A DNA stretch of 47,698 nucleotides, taken from NCBI GenBank assembly GCA_013215605.1, contig JABSQW010000189.1:1-47698 (forward strand), in the 5' to 3' direction. Of this stretch, positions 1 to 7,827 are shown piece by piece; position 1 is the stretch's first letter, and every line of letters starts with the position of its first letter. The notes under the pieces are model-generated. The model was not told where the DNA came from. It did not search any database and worked only from the letters and a program-made list of their open reading frames with translations. The translations under genes were made by a program, and so were the position numbers. This stretch comes from Myxococcales bacterium (GTDB lineage Bacteria; Myxococcota_A; UBA9160; SMWR01).

Positions 1-69
1 ACGCGCGTCGCACCGGAGCTCAGCGACGAGGAGCGCCAACAGCTGCGCGACCTCGGCTACGCGGACTAG
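1..69 (+). CDS. C-terminal end of a probable sulfatase-family protein (partial)
   Basis: Frame 1 is open from the first base and ends in TAG at 67-69, giving 22 residues that finish EERQQLRDLGYAD. A tail of the form LxxLGYxx after an acidic helix is very common at the end of arylsulfatase-type proteins and of some TPR proteins, so a sulfatase-like enzyme is the best guess. No catalytic part lies inside the window. The gene is convergent with the MFS gene that follows, with 19 bases between the two stops. Confidence 0.4.
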   Translation, partial: TRVAPELSDEERQQLRDLGYAD

Positions 70-88
70 CGGTTCGGCGTGGGGCCGT

Positions 89-1219
89 TCAGCGCAGCTC
101 GTCGCCGAGGTGCCAGGCTGCGACGAGCAGCACCGCCATGAGGACAGCGGTTCCGCCGTAGAGGACGAACGCTCCGAAGCTCCCGTACACCCAGCCGCCG
201 ACCGCTGCGGTGGCGGCCGCGGTGGCGAGACCGAGAGCGCCGAGAAGCCCCTGTCCCGCTGCGATCTGGTCGGGTGGCGTCGCTCGCGCCACGGCGAGCT
301 GATTCGCGGGCATCGTGAACGCGTCGACCACCGAGTGCACCGCCACCACGATCGCAAGGGCGATCAAGGCGTCGAACACCGCGTACCCGCACATGCAGAC
401 GATCGCGACGCCGATGCTGATCGGGATCACGCGCATCGGACCGATGCGCTGGGCGAGGCGCCCGGCGTACGGAGGGATGAAGAGCATCGGCAGGGAGAAG
501 AGACTGAGCGTCGCGCCGATGAAGAGCTGACTGGCGCCGCGATCCGACAGGAAGATCGCCCACGTCGCTTCGAACACGCCGACTGTGAGGTAGAAAGCGA
601 TCGCCGCGAGCAGGCACGCCCAGATCGTGCGCCGCGTGAGAAGTGACCGAACGACGCGCCGCTCCGTCGACACCACACCTTCCTCGAGCCGGGTACGCGC
701 CACGACGGGAACCGCGACGGCGAGCATCGCGGCGAGTGCGATGAACGGGGCGCGCAGACCCAGAAGCTCGTTCAACACCGAAGCCAACACGGGCCCGATC
801 AGGAAGCCACCCAGTTCGAACACCATCATGCGACCGAGGGTCTCGCCAGCCCGTTCGGGATCTCGAATCACGGCGATCCGCCGAACCGCCGGGGAGAAGG
901 TTCCGGAACCGAGTCCGAGCAGGAGGCGCGAAACGATGAACTCCCACAACTCGGTGGCGACCGCCATGCCGAGCATTCCGAGCAGGCCCGACAGCACACC
1001 TCCTACGAGCATCAATCGCTGGTAGCCGCGATCCGCGTAACGCGACAGCGCCACCTGCGCGACGAATCCGGCGGCGAAACCGGCGCCTCCGATCCACCCG
1101 ATCGCCCAGTCCTCGAACCCGAAGCGGGTGCGGATCTCCGCCAACAGCGTGAAGACGGAGCCGTACCCGAGGGTGAGGGTGCCGCTGACGAGAAAGAGAC
1201 GGACCAGATTGAATTGCAT
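89..1219 (-). CDS. MFS transporter (drug/metabolite exporter type)
   Basis: Encodes a 376-residue, very hydrophobic protein with about 12 predicted membrane segments, the normal size for a 12-TM major facilitator. A motif-A-like loop (SRYADRGYQRL) follows the second segment, and a glycine-rich LLLGLGSGTFSP stretch resembles the TM4 region of efflux members. It would act in the inner membrane; the substrate cannot be read from the sequence. I start at the ATG at 1219; an in-frame ATG at 1258 would add 13 residues and neither has a clear ribosome site. The gene is divergent from the amidohydrolase at 1341, and the intergenic space holds a palindrome (1290-1308) that could control one or both. 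Confidence 0.8.
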   Translation of the reverse strand: MQFNLVRLFLVSGTLTLGYGSVFTLLAEIRTRFGFEDWAIGWIGGAGFAAGFVAQVALSRYADRGYQRLMLVGGVLSGLLGMLGMAVATELWEFIVSRLLLGLGSGTFSPAVRRIAVIRDPERAGETLGRMMVFELGGFLIGPVLASVLNELLGLRAPFIALAAMLAVAVPVVARTRLEEGVVSTERRVVRSLLTRRTIWACLLAAIAFYLTVGVFEATWAIFLSDRGASQLFIGATLSLFSLPMLFIPPYAGRLAQRIGPMRVIPISIGVAIVCMCGYAVFDALIALAIVVAVHSVVDAFTMPANQLAVARATPPDQIAAGQGLLGALGLATAAATAAVGGWVYGSFGAFVLYGGTAVLMAVLLVAAWHLGDELR

Positions 1220-1289
1220 GGGTGCTCGCGGAATCCAGACCGGGTGTAGCAGCCCCACGATAAACGGCGCCAGCAGTCGGCTAGAGTGA

Positions 1290-1308
1290 AACTCCGCGAA
1301 GCGGAGTT
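1290..1308. promoter_or_regulatory. 19-bp perfect palindrome, candidate operator
   Basis: AACTCCGC-GAA-GCGGAGTT is a perfect inverted repeat with 8-bp arms and a 3-base centre. It lies between the divergent MFS and amidohydrolase genes, 32 bases before the amidohydrolase ATG. A TAGAGT hexamer at 1282-1287 could be a -10 box, which would put the palindrome over the start of transcription, the usual place for a TetR-like repressor site. No regulator gene is adjacent. It could instead act as an RNA hairpin in the leader. Confidence 0.4.
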
Positions 1309-1340
1309 ACCCTACTTCCCCCTCCCATCCGAGGCCCCCC

Positions 1341-2207
1341 ATGCCGATGCCCACCGACGTTCCGATCATCGATCTGATGCTCGGCCTTCCCATCCTCGAC
1401 CTCGAGAAGACCTACGGAAGCCTGCGCGACGCCGCGTCGGACAAGGAGAGCAAGGAGGGCTTCAAGTTCCCCGCCGAGTACATGTTCAAGGGTGTGCCCC
1501 ACGGCTGGGGCGAGGGGCGAGACCCCGTCGAAGTCACGCTCGAAGAGATGGACAAATGGAACATCGAGCGCGCCATGATCGGCATCTCGCCCAAGTCGCT
1601 CGACGCCGTCAAGACGCGACCGGACCGCTTCATTCCGCAGCTTCACATCGACCCGAACCGCGGGATGCAGACCATCTACGACATCGTGCGGGCCCACGAC
1701 GAAGCAGGCATCAAGGCGGTCGGGTGCTTCCCGGCCGGGCTCATGCCCCAGGTCGCAATCAACGAGCCGCGTTTCTATCCCGTGTACTCGAAGTGCTGCG
1801 AGCTCGACCTTCCCATGTTCATCAACGCGGGCGTCCCGGGACCGCGCGTACGCATGCACTGCCAGCACGTCGAGCACCTCGACGAGGTCTGTTACAACTT
1901 CCCCGAGCTGCGCATCGTCACGTACCACGGCGCCGAGCCCTGGGAGGCCCTGGCCGTGAAGCTCATGCTGAAGTGGCCGGGACTCCACTTCTGCACGAGC
2001 GCCTTCGCCCCGAAGCACTACCCGAAGGCGATCATCGACTACGCGAATACGCGGGGCGCGGAGAAGATCCTGTACGCGGGCTACTTCCCGATGGGGCTAT
2101 CCATCGAGCGGATCATGACCGAGATGCGCGACGTTCCGTTCCGCGACCACGTGTGGCCGAAGTTCCTCCGCGAGAACGCGATCCGGGTGCTGAAGCTCGA
2201 CGCGTAG
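1341..2207 (+). CDS. Amidohydrolase-2 family protein lacking the N-terminal HxH metal motif
   Basis: A 288-residue protein of the amidohydrolase-2 (TIM-barrel) type, near the family's usual 280-350. Typical landmarks are an HGAEPW motif around residue 195, where members have HxGxPW, and a long C-terminal part ending in FLRENAIRVLKL, the usual finishing helix (FLxxNAxRxxxL). The start region, where true metal hydrolases carry DxHxH, reads IIDLMLGLP, so the first two metal ligands are absent. This points to a divergent or metal-independent member, perhaps a decarboxylase-like or non-catalytic protein. The ATG at 1341 follows a GAGG. The enoyl-CoA hydratase-like gene converges on it with 11 bases between stops. 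Confidence 0.8.
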   Translation: MPMPTDVPIIDLMLGLPILDLEKTYGSLRDAASDKESKEGFKFPAEYMFKGVPHGWGEGRDPVEVTLEEMDKWNIERAMIGISPKSLDAVKTRPDRFIPQLHIDPNRGMQTIYDIVRAHDEAGIKAVGCFPAGLMPQVAINEPRFYPVYSKCCELDLPMFINAGVPGPRVRMHCQHVEHLDEVCYNFPELRIVTYHGAEPWEALAVKLMLKWPGLHFCTSAFAPKHYPKAIIDYANTRGAEKILYAGYFPMGLSIERIMTEMRDVPFRDHVWPKFLRENAIRVLKLDA

Positions 2208-2218
2208 CGCACGCGCTC

Positions 2219-3061
2219 TCAGGAGGCCTTCTCCCCCTCCTTGACCCGGTAGTCGCCGAACGGGCTGTCGCGCTTCTGCAGGGCGTTGGTCAGCCCGTCC
2301 TCGCGCATGCTCTTCGTAAACTCGGCCATGCTCTTCGTGTGCGTGCCGAGCGTGCACAGCTCCGTGCCTGCACGGATCCCGGTGCGCAGCCCCATGATCT
2401 CCATCTGACGGTGCACCACGCGCTTGTTGAGCTGCACGAGATCCGGCGGAACCGACGCAACGCGCTCCGCCATCGCGAGCACCCTGCCCTCGAGCTCCTC
2501 GAGCGGATAGGCGTCGTTCGCCCAGCCGCGCTTCGCGCACTCGATACCGGACAGGGAGTCGCCCGTGAGCATCATCTCCATCGCTTTGCGCATACCAATG
2601 AACCAGGAGTGGAAGTGGTTGTCGGGCACGCCGAAGCGCACCGCCGGATATCCCATCTGCGCGTCTTCGGCCATGTAGACGAGGTCGCAGCACGTCGCGA
2701 GCTCGCTGCCGCCGGCGAGGCAGTAGCCGTGGACCTGGGCGATCACGGGCTTCGCGAGGTCCCATATGCTCATCCAACCTTCGGTGACGTGGCGCGGCCA
2801 GTGCCCCTCGCCTCCCGGTGTGAAGTAGGGATACTCGAGACCCTCGTTTCCGCCGCCGAGGTCGTAGCCCGCGGAGAAGGACTTCCCCGCACCGCGCAGG
2901 ATCGTGACGCGGATGTCGCGGTCCTGGTCGGCCTCCTGGAGTGCCAGGAGGACTTCGCCGCGCAGCGCGTGATTGAGCGCGTTGCGCTTCTCCGGTCGGT
3001 TGAGGGTGACGCGGCGAACGTGCGGCGCCGGATCGTCGGTGAGAACCACGGTATAACTCAC
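2219..3061 (-). CDS. Enoyl-CoA hydratase/isomerase (crotonase) family protein
   Basis: A 280-residue crotonase-fold protein that would act on an acyl-CoA in the cytoplasm. N-terminal LNRPEKRNAL (20-29), the oxyanion-hole region SFSAGYDLGGG (61-71) and HGYCLAGGSELA (111-122) are classic. Of the two glutamates of a true hydratase, the first is present (Glu120) but the second position reads YPAVRFG, with Ala140 where QPE is expected, so simple hydration is doubtful; an isomerase, hydrolase or C-C lyase role is more likely. I use the GTG at 3061 because it sits six bases after a strong AAGGAG and starts right at the first beta strand; an upstream ATG at 3139 would add 26 low-complexity residues. 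Confidence 0.85.
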   Translation of the reverse strand: MSYTVVLTDDPAPHVRRVTLNRPEKRNALNHALRGEVLLALQEADQDRDIRVTILRGAGKSFSAGYDLGGGNEGLEYPYFTPGGEGHWPRHVTEGWMSIWDLAKPVIAQVHGYCLAGGSELATCCDLVYMAEDAQMGYPAVRFGVPDNHFHSWFIGMRKAMEMMLTGDSLSGIECAKRGWANDAYPLEELEGRVLAMAERVASVPPDLVQLNKRVVHRQMEIMGLRTGIRAGTELCTLGTHTKSMAEFTKSMREDGLTNALQKRDSPFGDYRVKEGEKAS

Positions 3062-3357
3062 GGTCTTCTCCTTCTCGCGAGCCCGATGACTCGCACCTTG
3101 GTCTGGGGGGTCGCGGGGCGCCGGCGACCTCGAAGGCAACCAGAACGCGCCGGCGCATTATGCACCGAACCGACCGCGATGGGTCGCCGGCTCACACCGC
3201 ACCGACCCCCAGGCTCCACAAAGTGACTTTCCGTCCGGATTCGACGGTCGGTAGCGACGCGGTACGCTGGTGTCGTGGGACGCGCAGAAGATCGAGTTCC
3301 GCTCACATCCACCCGTCGACGGTCGAAGGCAGGTGGATGCTGTGGCATGAGGGAATC
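3062..3357. other. Intergenic region between divergent genes
   Basis: About 296 bases separate the crotonase start from the start chosen for the CehA/McbA-type protein. I see no gene here. The ten-base word TCGACGGTCG occurs twice in direct orientation, at 3241-3250 and 3316-3325, which could be a paired protein-binding site, but ten bases in high-GC DNA is weak evidence. Promoters for both flanking genes must lie here; no convincing -35/-10 pair is visible. Confidence 0.35.
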
Positions 3358-6057
3358 ATGAACGGGATTCATCGCGGAGCGTGCCTGCTCCTGCTCGCGT
3401 CGATCGTCTGGGGGTCGGCTGCATCCGCGAAGCCGACCGATACGTCGGATTCGGCAGACGACCGCTTCGCAGCCGAGCTCATCACGGCGGCGAACATCCG
3501 AGCTCTCGATCAGACCGGGACCAACGCCGCCGGCGGGATTGGCGACTGGCACCTCACGAACGGCGTGCTGTGCGCGATCGTGAGCAGCGTCGAGCACGGA
3601 ACGGTCCTGGGCGCGACCGGGGGAAGCCTGGTCGACCTCTCGTACTGCGACCGGGGAGGCGATCAGTGGATCGCGTTCAAGGAGCTTCTCAACGGCTCGC
3701 GGCGCCAGGTCTGTGGGGCGGAGGAGATCGTTCCGCAGCAGCAGGGGACGTCGGCCAGCCTCGTCGTGCGCGGTCGGTACGACGGGGTCCACTGCGAGAC
3801 ACGCTACGCGTTCGACGATCGAGCCGACGATCGCCTTCGCGTAACGACGTCGGTGGAGCGCCGATCGGAGGGGGAGAGAGGCTTCTCCGTCGCCGCCAGC
3901 TTCGCGACCGCCCAGTCGTTCACCTCGTTCGTTGGTTCGGCGAATCTCCTGCAGCCCGATCGGGGATTCGTGCTGCCCGAGTACTCGAGCCACGGCATCC
4001 GCGAGATCTCGAAGGCGGCGTCGCCGGCCGATCTCGTGGTCAACGTCGGCCGTGCGGAAGGAGATGCAGAGATCGCCTACGGGCGGAGGATCGTGTCCGC
4101 AACCCTCGAGAACGAGAAGGGCGAGGGGCGGGAGGTTCCGGTGTTCCTGCTCGTCGATCAGGGCGCGTCGGTTGCGCTCGCGATGGTGAGACCCTTTTGG
4201 CTCGGCAGCGGATCGTCCTTCGGCCTCCTGCAGCTCCTGCAGACCCGATGGATGGATCTCCGGGTCGGGCACCGCGTCGTGATCGAGCAGGAGGTTCTCG
4301 TGGGCGACCGCGCCGACGTGGCGTCGATCACCGATCGGCTGGTCCCCGATGCCCCACTCCTCACCGGATCGGTGGACGACGCTTCCGCGGTCATCCATAT
4401 CGAAACCGAGGACGGCGCACCCATCACCGCGACCCGACCCGAGGCCTCCGGTGACTTCTCCGCTCGCGTTCCCGCCGGGCGGGTTCGCCTCCGCGTGCGC
4501 ACGACTCCGGGACGAGAGGTAATCGTGCCGGTCGAGGTCGGGTCCGACGGCGCCCTTGTGCCTCGCATCGCGGTCGGCACGCCGGCGCGCGTCACACTCC
4601 CGGCGATCGGTCCGGCGCGACTCGTCTTCATCGGTGAGGGAGACACCCCCGACCCCGACTTCGACGAAGATCTCACGGATCTCCGCTACGTCCACGGCAG
4701 GTCGAGCCGGGGGGTGTTCCCGCCTGTTCGCGACGTCTCTCTCGGCGGCGTGGCAGGCGATCCTGCGGCGGTGCGTCTGGCACCCGGCACGTATCGTGTG
4801 TTGGCAACGCGCGGACCCGAGTACTCGGTCACCCAGAGCCGCGTGGAGGTGAAAGCGGAAGAGGAGGTTCGCCTTGCGATCGATGCGCCCGCGCTCGAGG
4901 TCCCCACGAAGGGTTGGATCGCAGCGGACTTTCACGTGCACTCCGGCTTCAGCATGGACAACCCCTTCCCATTGCCCGATCGCCTGGCCGCGTTCGCGGG
5001 CCAGGGCGGCGAGGTGCTCGTGGCTACCGAACACGAGAACGCCGTGGACCTCGCGCCCGCGGCGCGCGCGCTCGGGTATGCGGCGCGGCTCGCGCTCGTG
5101 ACGGGGGTCGAGGTGACCGACGAGGCACCAACGCCGGAGAACCCCAACACGATCGGCCACGCGAACATCTTCCCCTACCCCCCGGATCCAACCCGGTACA
5201 TGAACGGCGCGCCTCTCCACGGAGGCCGGCGCTGGCGGGACGTCATCGCGGAGACTCGGGCGCGACATCCCGCCTCGATCTGGCAGCTCGATCACGCGCA
5301 ATACGTCACCCTCGAGGGCAAACAGATCCAACACCCCCAGGCGTTCCTTTCGCACATGGGCGCGGCCGGTCACGGGTTCGACCCCTCGCTGCCGCTGACC
5401 GACGAGTGGAATCGCTCGCTGATCGAGCCCGATCCCCACAGCGGCGTTCGCGATATCGACTTCGATGCGATCGAGCTCCTCAACGGCAAGCAACATCCGA
5501 GCTATGAGGCACTCCGCGAGACCTGGTTCTCCATGCTTCGTCAGGGCGAGCGGCTGGTGGGAACCGCGAACAGCGACTCCCACCACTTCGCACAGCTCGT
5601 CGCGGTTCCCCGCAACTACGTACGGCAGGACGCCGACGACCCGCGCGCGCTCGACGAACGCTCCTTCGTGGAAGCCATCCGCCAGGGACGCGTCTATGGA
5701 ACGACGGGGCCGATCCTCGACGTGCGCCTCGGCGACGCCCACGTCGGCGATCAGTTCACGGGAGACCGCGGAACGCTCGTGGTATCCGTGCGGGCGGCGC
5801 ACTGGGTGCCCGTGTCCGAGCTGCGGGTCTTCGTGAATGGCGAGCGGGTATACAGCGAGTCGTCGGCGAACGGTAGAGAACACCGTGTGACGCTCGACTT
5901 CTCGGGAGACAGTTTCGTCACGGTGGAGGTGGAGGGTGAGCCGTCCGAGCTCTTTGCGGCCCTGCTGCCCGGCCACAGCTCCTTCGCGTTCACCAATCCG
6001 ATCTTCGTCGACGCAGACGCCAACGGTGCGTGGGAGGCCCCCGGACCGGGGCAATGA
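3358..6057 (+). CDS. Secreted CehA/McbA-type PHP-fold metallohydrolase
   Basis: An 899-residue exported protein. The start used, ATG at 3358, follows GAGGG and opens a clear signal peptide (basic start, LLLLASIVW core, ASA cleavage site near residue 24); an upstream in-frame ATG at 3160 would bury it. Residues 25-510 form beta-rich modules with no recognised catalytic motif. From about 518 there is a PHP-like metal site: DFHVHSG (525-530, HxH), TEHE (557-560) and NSDSHH (738-743), in the order found in CehA/McbA, enzymes best known from carbaryl hydrolysis. Expected role is a periplasmic or secreted metal-dependent esterase or phosphoesterase. It is about twice the length of CehA itself because of the N-terminal modules. 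It sits upstream of, and reads towards, the GT-C gene at 6169. Confidence 0.8.
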   Translation: MNGIHRGACLLLLASIVWGSAASAKPTDTSDSADDRFAAELITAANIRALDQTGTNAAGGIGDWHLTNGVLCAIVSSVEHGTVLGATGGSLVDLSYCDRGGDQWIAFKELLNGSRRQVCGAEEIVPQQQGTSASLVVRGRYDGVHCETRYAFDDRADDRLRVTTSVERRSEGERGFSVAASFATAQSFTSFVGSANLLQPDRGFVLPEYSSHGIREISKAASPADLVVNVGRAEGDAEIAYGRRIVSATLENEKGEGREVPVFLLVDQGASVALAMVRPFWLGSGSSFGLLQLLQTRWMDLRVGHRVVIEQEVLVGDRADVASITDRLVPDAPLLTGSVDDASAVIHIETEDGAPITATRPEASGDFSARVPAGRVRLRVRTTPGREVIVPVEVGSDGALVPRIAVGTPARVTLPAIGPARLVFIGEGDTPDPDFDEDLTDLRYVHGRSSRGVFPPVRDVSLGGVAGDPAAVRLAPGTYRVLATRGPEYSVTQSRVEVKAEEEVRLAIDAPALEVPTKGWIAADFHVHSGFSMDNPFPLPDRLAAFAGQGGEVLVATEHENAVDLAPAARALGYAARLALVTGVEVTDEAPTPENPNTIGHANIFPYPPDPTRYMNGAPLHGGRRWRDVIAETRARHPASIWQLDHAQYVTLEGKQIQHPQAFLSHMGAAGHGFDPSLPLTDEWNRSLIEPDPHSGVRDIDFDAIELLNGKQHPSYEALRETWFSMLRQGERLVGTANSDSHHFAQLVAVPRNYVRQDADDPRALDERSFVEAIRQGRVYGTTGPILDVRLGDAHVGDQFTGDRGTLVVSVRAAHWVPVSELRVFVNGERVYSESSANGREHRVTLDFSGDSFVTVEVEGEPSELFAALLPGHSSFAFTNPIFVDADANGAWEAPGPGQ

Positions 6058-6168
6058 GGAGACCGAGTCTCGACGAACGCGGACGATCTCGAGTCGGGTC
6101 AGGCGGGCTCGAAGGAATAGGCGTTCCCTTCCGATAACCCGGCGGATCTCGGGTATCGTAGAGGTTCG

Positions 6169-7827
6169 ATGGTTTCAGCGGCCGAGAACGCGCGGAAACA
6201 GACCCACCGATCGACCGCCCCCGGCTGGCAGCGGGCTGCGGTTCTCGCCATCGCCATCTGGCTCGTCTACCGCATCACGTGGATCGCCGCGCGTCCCGCG
6301 GTGCTCGGCACCGACCCGTACGTCCGGATGTTCAACCGGGAAGAGATCGTCACGGGACTCTTCGGTCGCAAATGGCTCCCCTTCCTCCAGACCTTCATCA
6401 AGGGCATCTTCGACTTCGGCGGAACCGCGGACGACGTCCAGGTGTTCATGGCCGTCCTCGGAACCGGCCTGATCGCCGCGGCCGGCTACTACCTGTACCG
6501 GACCGCAGGGCTCGTTCCGGGGCTGCTCTTCGCGGTGCTGCTCAGTACGAACTTCAACGTGATGTGGATCAACGCGTCGCCGTACCAGGAGACGCCCTTC
6601 TATCTCTTCGCGTTCGTGGTCCTGTGGAGACTTCGGCGGATTTCGGAGCGCCGTGACGCCAGCCCCGCTGCGTCCGCGCTCGCCTTGCTTCCATGGGTCG
6701 CGCTCGCGCTGCTGTGTCGCTACGAGGGCTTTCTCTTGTCGATCAGTGTCGGCGTGGCGATCGCTGTGCACTGGTGGCGCGACCGCGGATTGCGGAAGCT
6801 CCGCTATCCGATTGGCCTGTTCGTGGTGTTCGCCGCCCTGCCAATGACCGCGCTGCTGCTCTACACGGGGCTCGAGGACGACCGTCACTCGGCGTTTACT
6901 CGGGGCATCCAACTCGAGCAGGTGCGCACGGCGATCGTATCGCTGTGGGACTACCTCGCGCAGCCCGGCATCCTCTTCTGGATCGCCGTGGGTCTCGTGC
7001 CGTTCTTCACTCGCGACAGGGAGCGACCGTGGCCGCCCGATCACATCGCCGCGGCGCTCTACGTCCCGTCGTTCGCGCTGGTGTTCCTGATCCTGAGTCC
7101 GTTCGTACCCGTGACGAATTCGCGCTTCCACGTACCGCTCGCGCTCGCGATCCTCGCTTGCGCGTCGGCGGGTGCTCCGATGCTCGCGCGAGCGCTGTGG
7201 CGCGAGCTCACGCCGCAGCGCGGACGCATCCTGACGGCACTTCTCCTCGTGGTATTCGTCGCGCACGCGGTCGAAGTCTGGACGCGCATGAGCGACTCGA
7301 TGGCGAAGCGGTCGGTCAACAAGGAGCGCGACGCCGTGATCGGCCGAGTCGTCGACGCCCGGATCGCCTCGCCGACGCCCGTGCTGTTCGCTTGGGAGCG
7401 CGGCGAGTTCGATGTCTACCCGTCGACCTTCAACATGAAGATCGCCGCCTACGTCCGGGGTCCGACAGCCCGCATCCAATTCCGCGAGGACTACGAGGCG
7501 CTCGACACCGAAGGGCGTCGACTCTGGATCGGCGAGGCGGGCGGGATGCTGCTCAAGCGCAACGAGATCGAAACGCGGCAGATCCTGGATCTCCTGCGTA
7601 CCGCGCGGGAGGTGCACGGTGACGAACTCCTGGCCACCCAGCTTCCGCTCGAAGTCGACCTCGTCACGTGGAACGCGAGGCCGACGGGCGAGGGGGCCCT
7701 GTATCCGTCGCGACCGTTCTTGGTAAGCGAAATTTTTCGGCGGGCCGCTCAGTCGCCGGCCAGCGACTCGAACGCCGTGCCGTCCCAGCGATCGATCGAT
7801 GATGCGCCGGTCGTGACGTTCCAATAG
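6169..7827 (+). CDS. Polytopic GT-C (GT39-like) membrane protein
   Basis: A 552-residue protein with a short polar N-terminus, roughly ten hydrophobic segments to about residue 390, and a soluble C-terminal part. The layout and a single acidic residue in the first external loop (Asp49, in LGTDPYVRM) resemble GT-C glycosyltransferases that use polyprenyl-phosphate sugars on the periplasmic face. The acceptor and sugar are unknown. The ATG at 6169 follows AGAGG. The last 26 codons overlap, tail to tail, the end of the next gene by 79 bases (7749-7827), so one of the two C-termini may be extended by loss of an earlier stop. It is one of four intact GT-C-like genes in the window. Confidence 0.65.
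   Translation: MVSAAENARKQTHRSTAPGWQRAAVLAIAIWLVYRITWIAARPAVLGTDPYVRMFNREEIVTGLFGRKWLPFLQTFIKGIFDFGGTADDVQVFMAVLGTGLIAAAGYYLYRTAGLVPGLLFAVLLSTNFNVMWINASPYQETPFYLFAFVVLWRLRRISERRDASPAASALALLPWVALALLCRYEGFLLSISVGVAIAVHWWRDRGLRKLRYPIGLFVVFAALPMTALLLYTGLEDDRHSAFTRGIQLEQVRTAIVSLWDYLAQPGILFWIAVGLVPFFTRDRERPWPPDHIAAALYVPSFALVFLILSPFVPVTNSRFHVPLALAILACASAGAPMLARALWRELTPQRGRILTALLLVVFVAHAVEVWTRMSDSMAKRSVNKERDAVIGRVVDARIASPTPVLFAWERGEFDVYPSTFNMKIAAYVRGPTARIQFREDYEALDTEGRRLWIGEAGGMLLKRNEIETRQILDLLRTAREVHGDELLATQLPLEVDLVTWNARPTGEGALYPSRPFLVSEIFRRAAQSPASDSNAVPSQRSIDDAPVVTFQ

Noticed and set aside
1286-3226. Long open frames opposite the crotonase and amidohydrolase genes
   Set aside because: They are arginine- and histidine-rich, show no domain and lie fully over well-supported genes; they result from high GC content.
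3241-3325. Direct repeat of TCGACGGTCG in the spacer before the CehA/McbA-type gene
   Set aside because: Ten bases made of common words in GC-rich DNA; no third copy or spacing pattern supports a regulatory site.
3058-6054. 998-residue open frame opposite the CehA/McbA-type gene
   Set aside because: Its translation is compositionally abnormal (very rich in Arg, Val and Asp), while the other strand has a signal peptide, metal motifs and a ribosome site.
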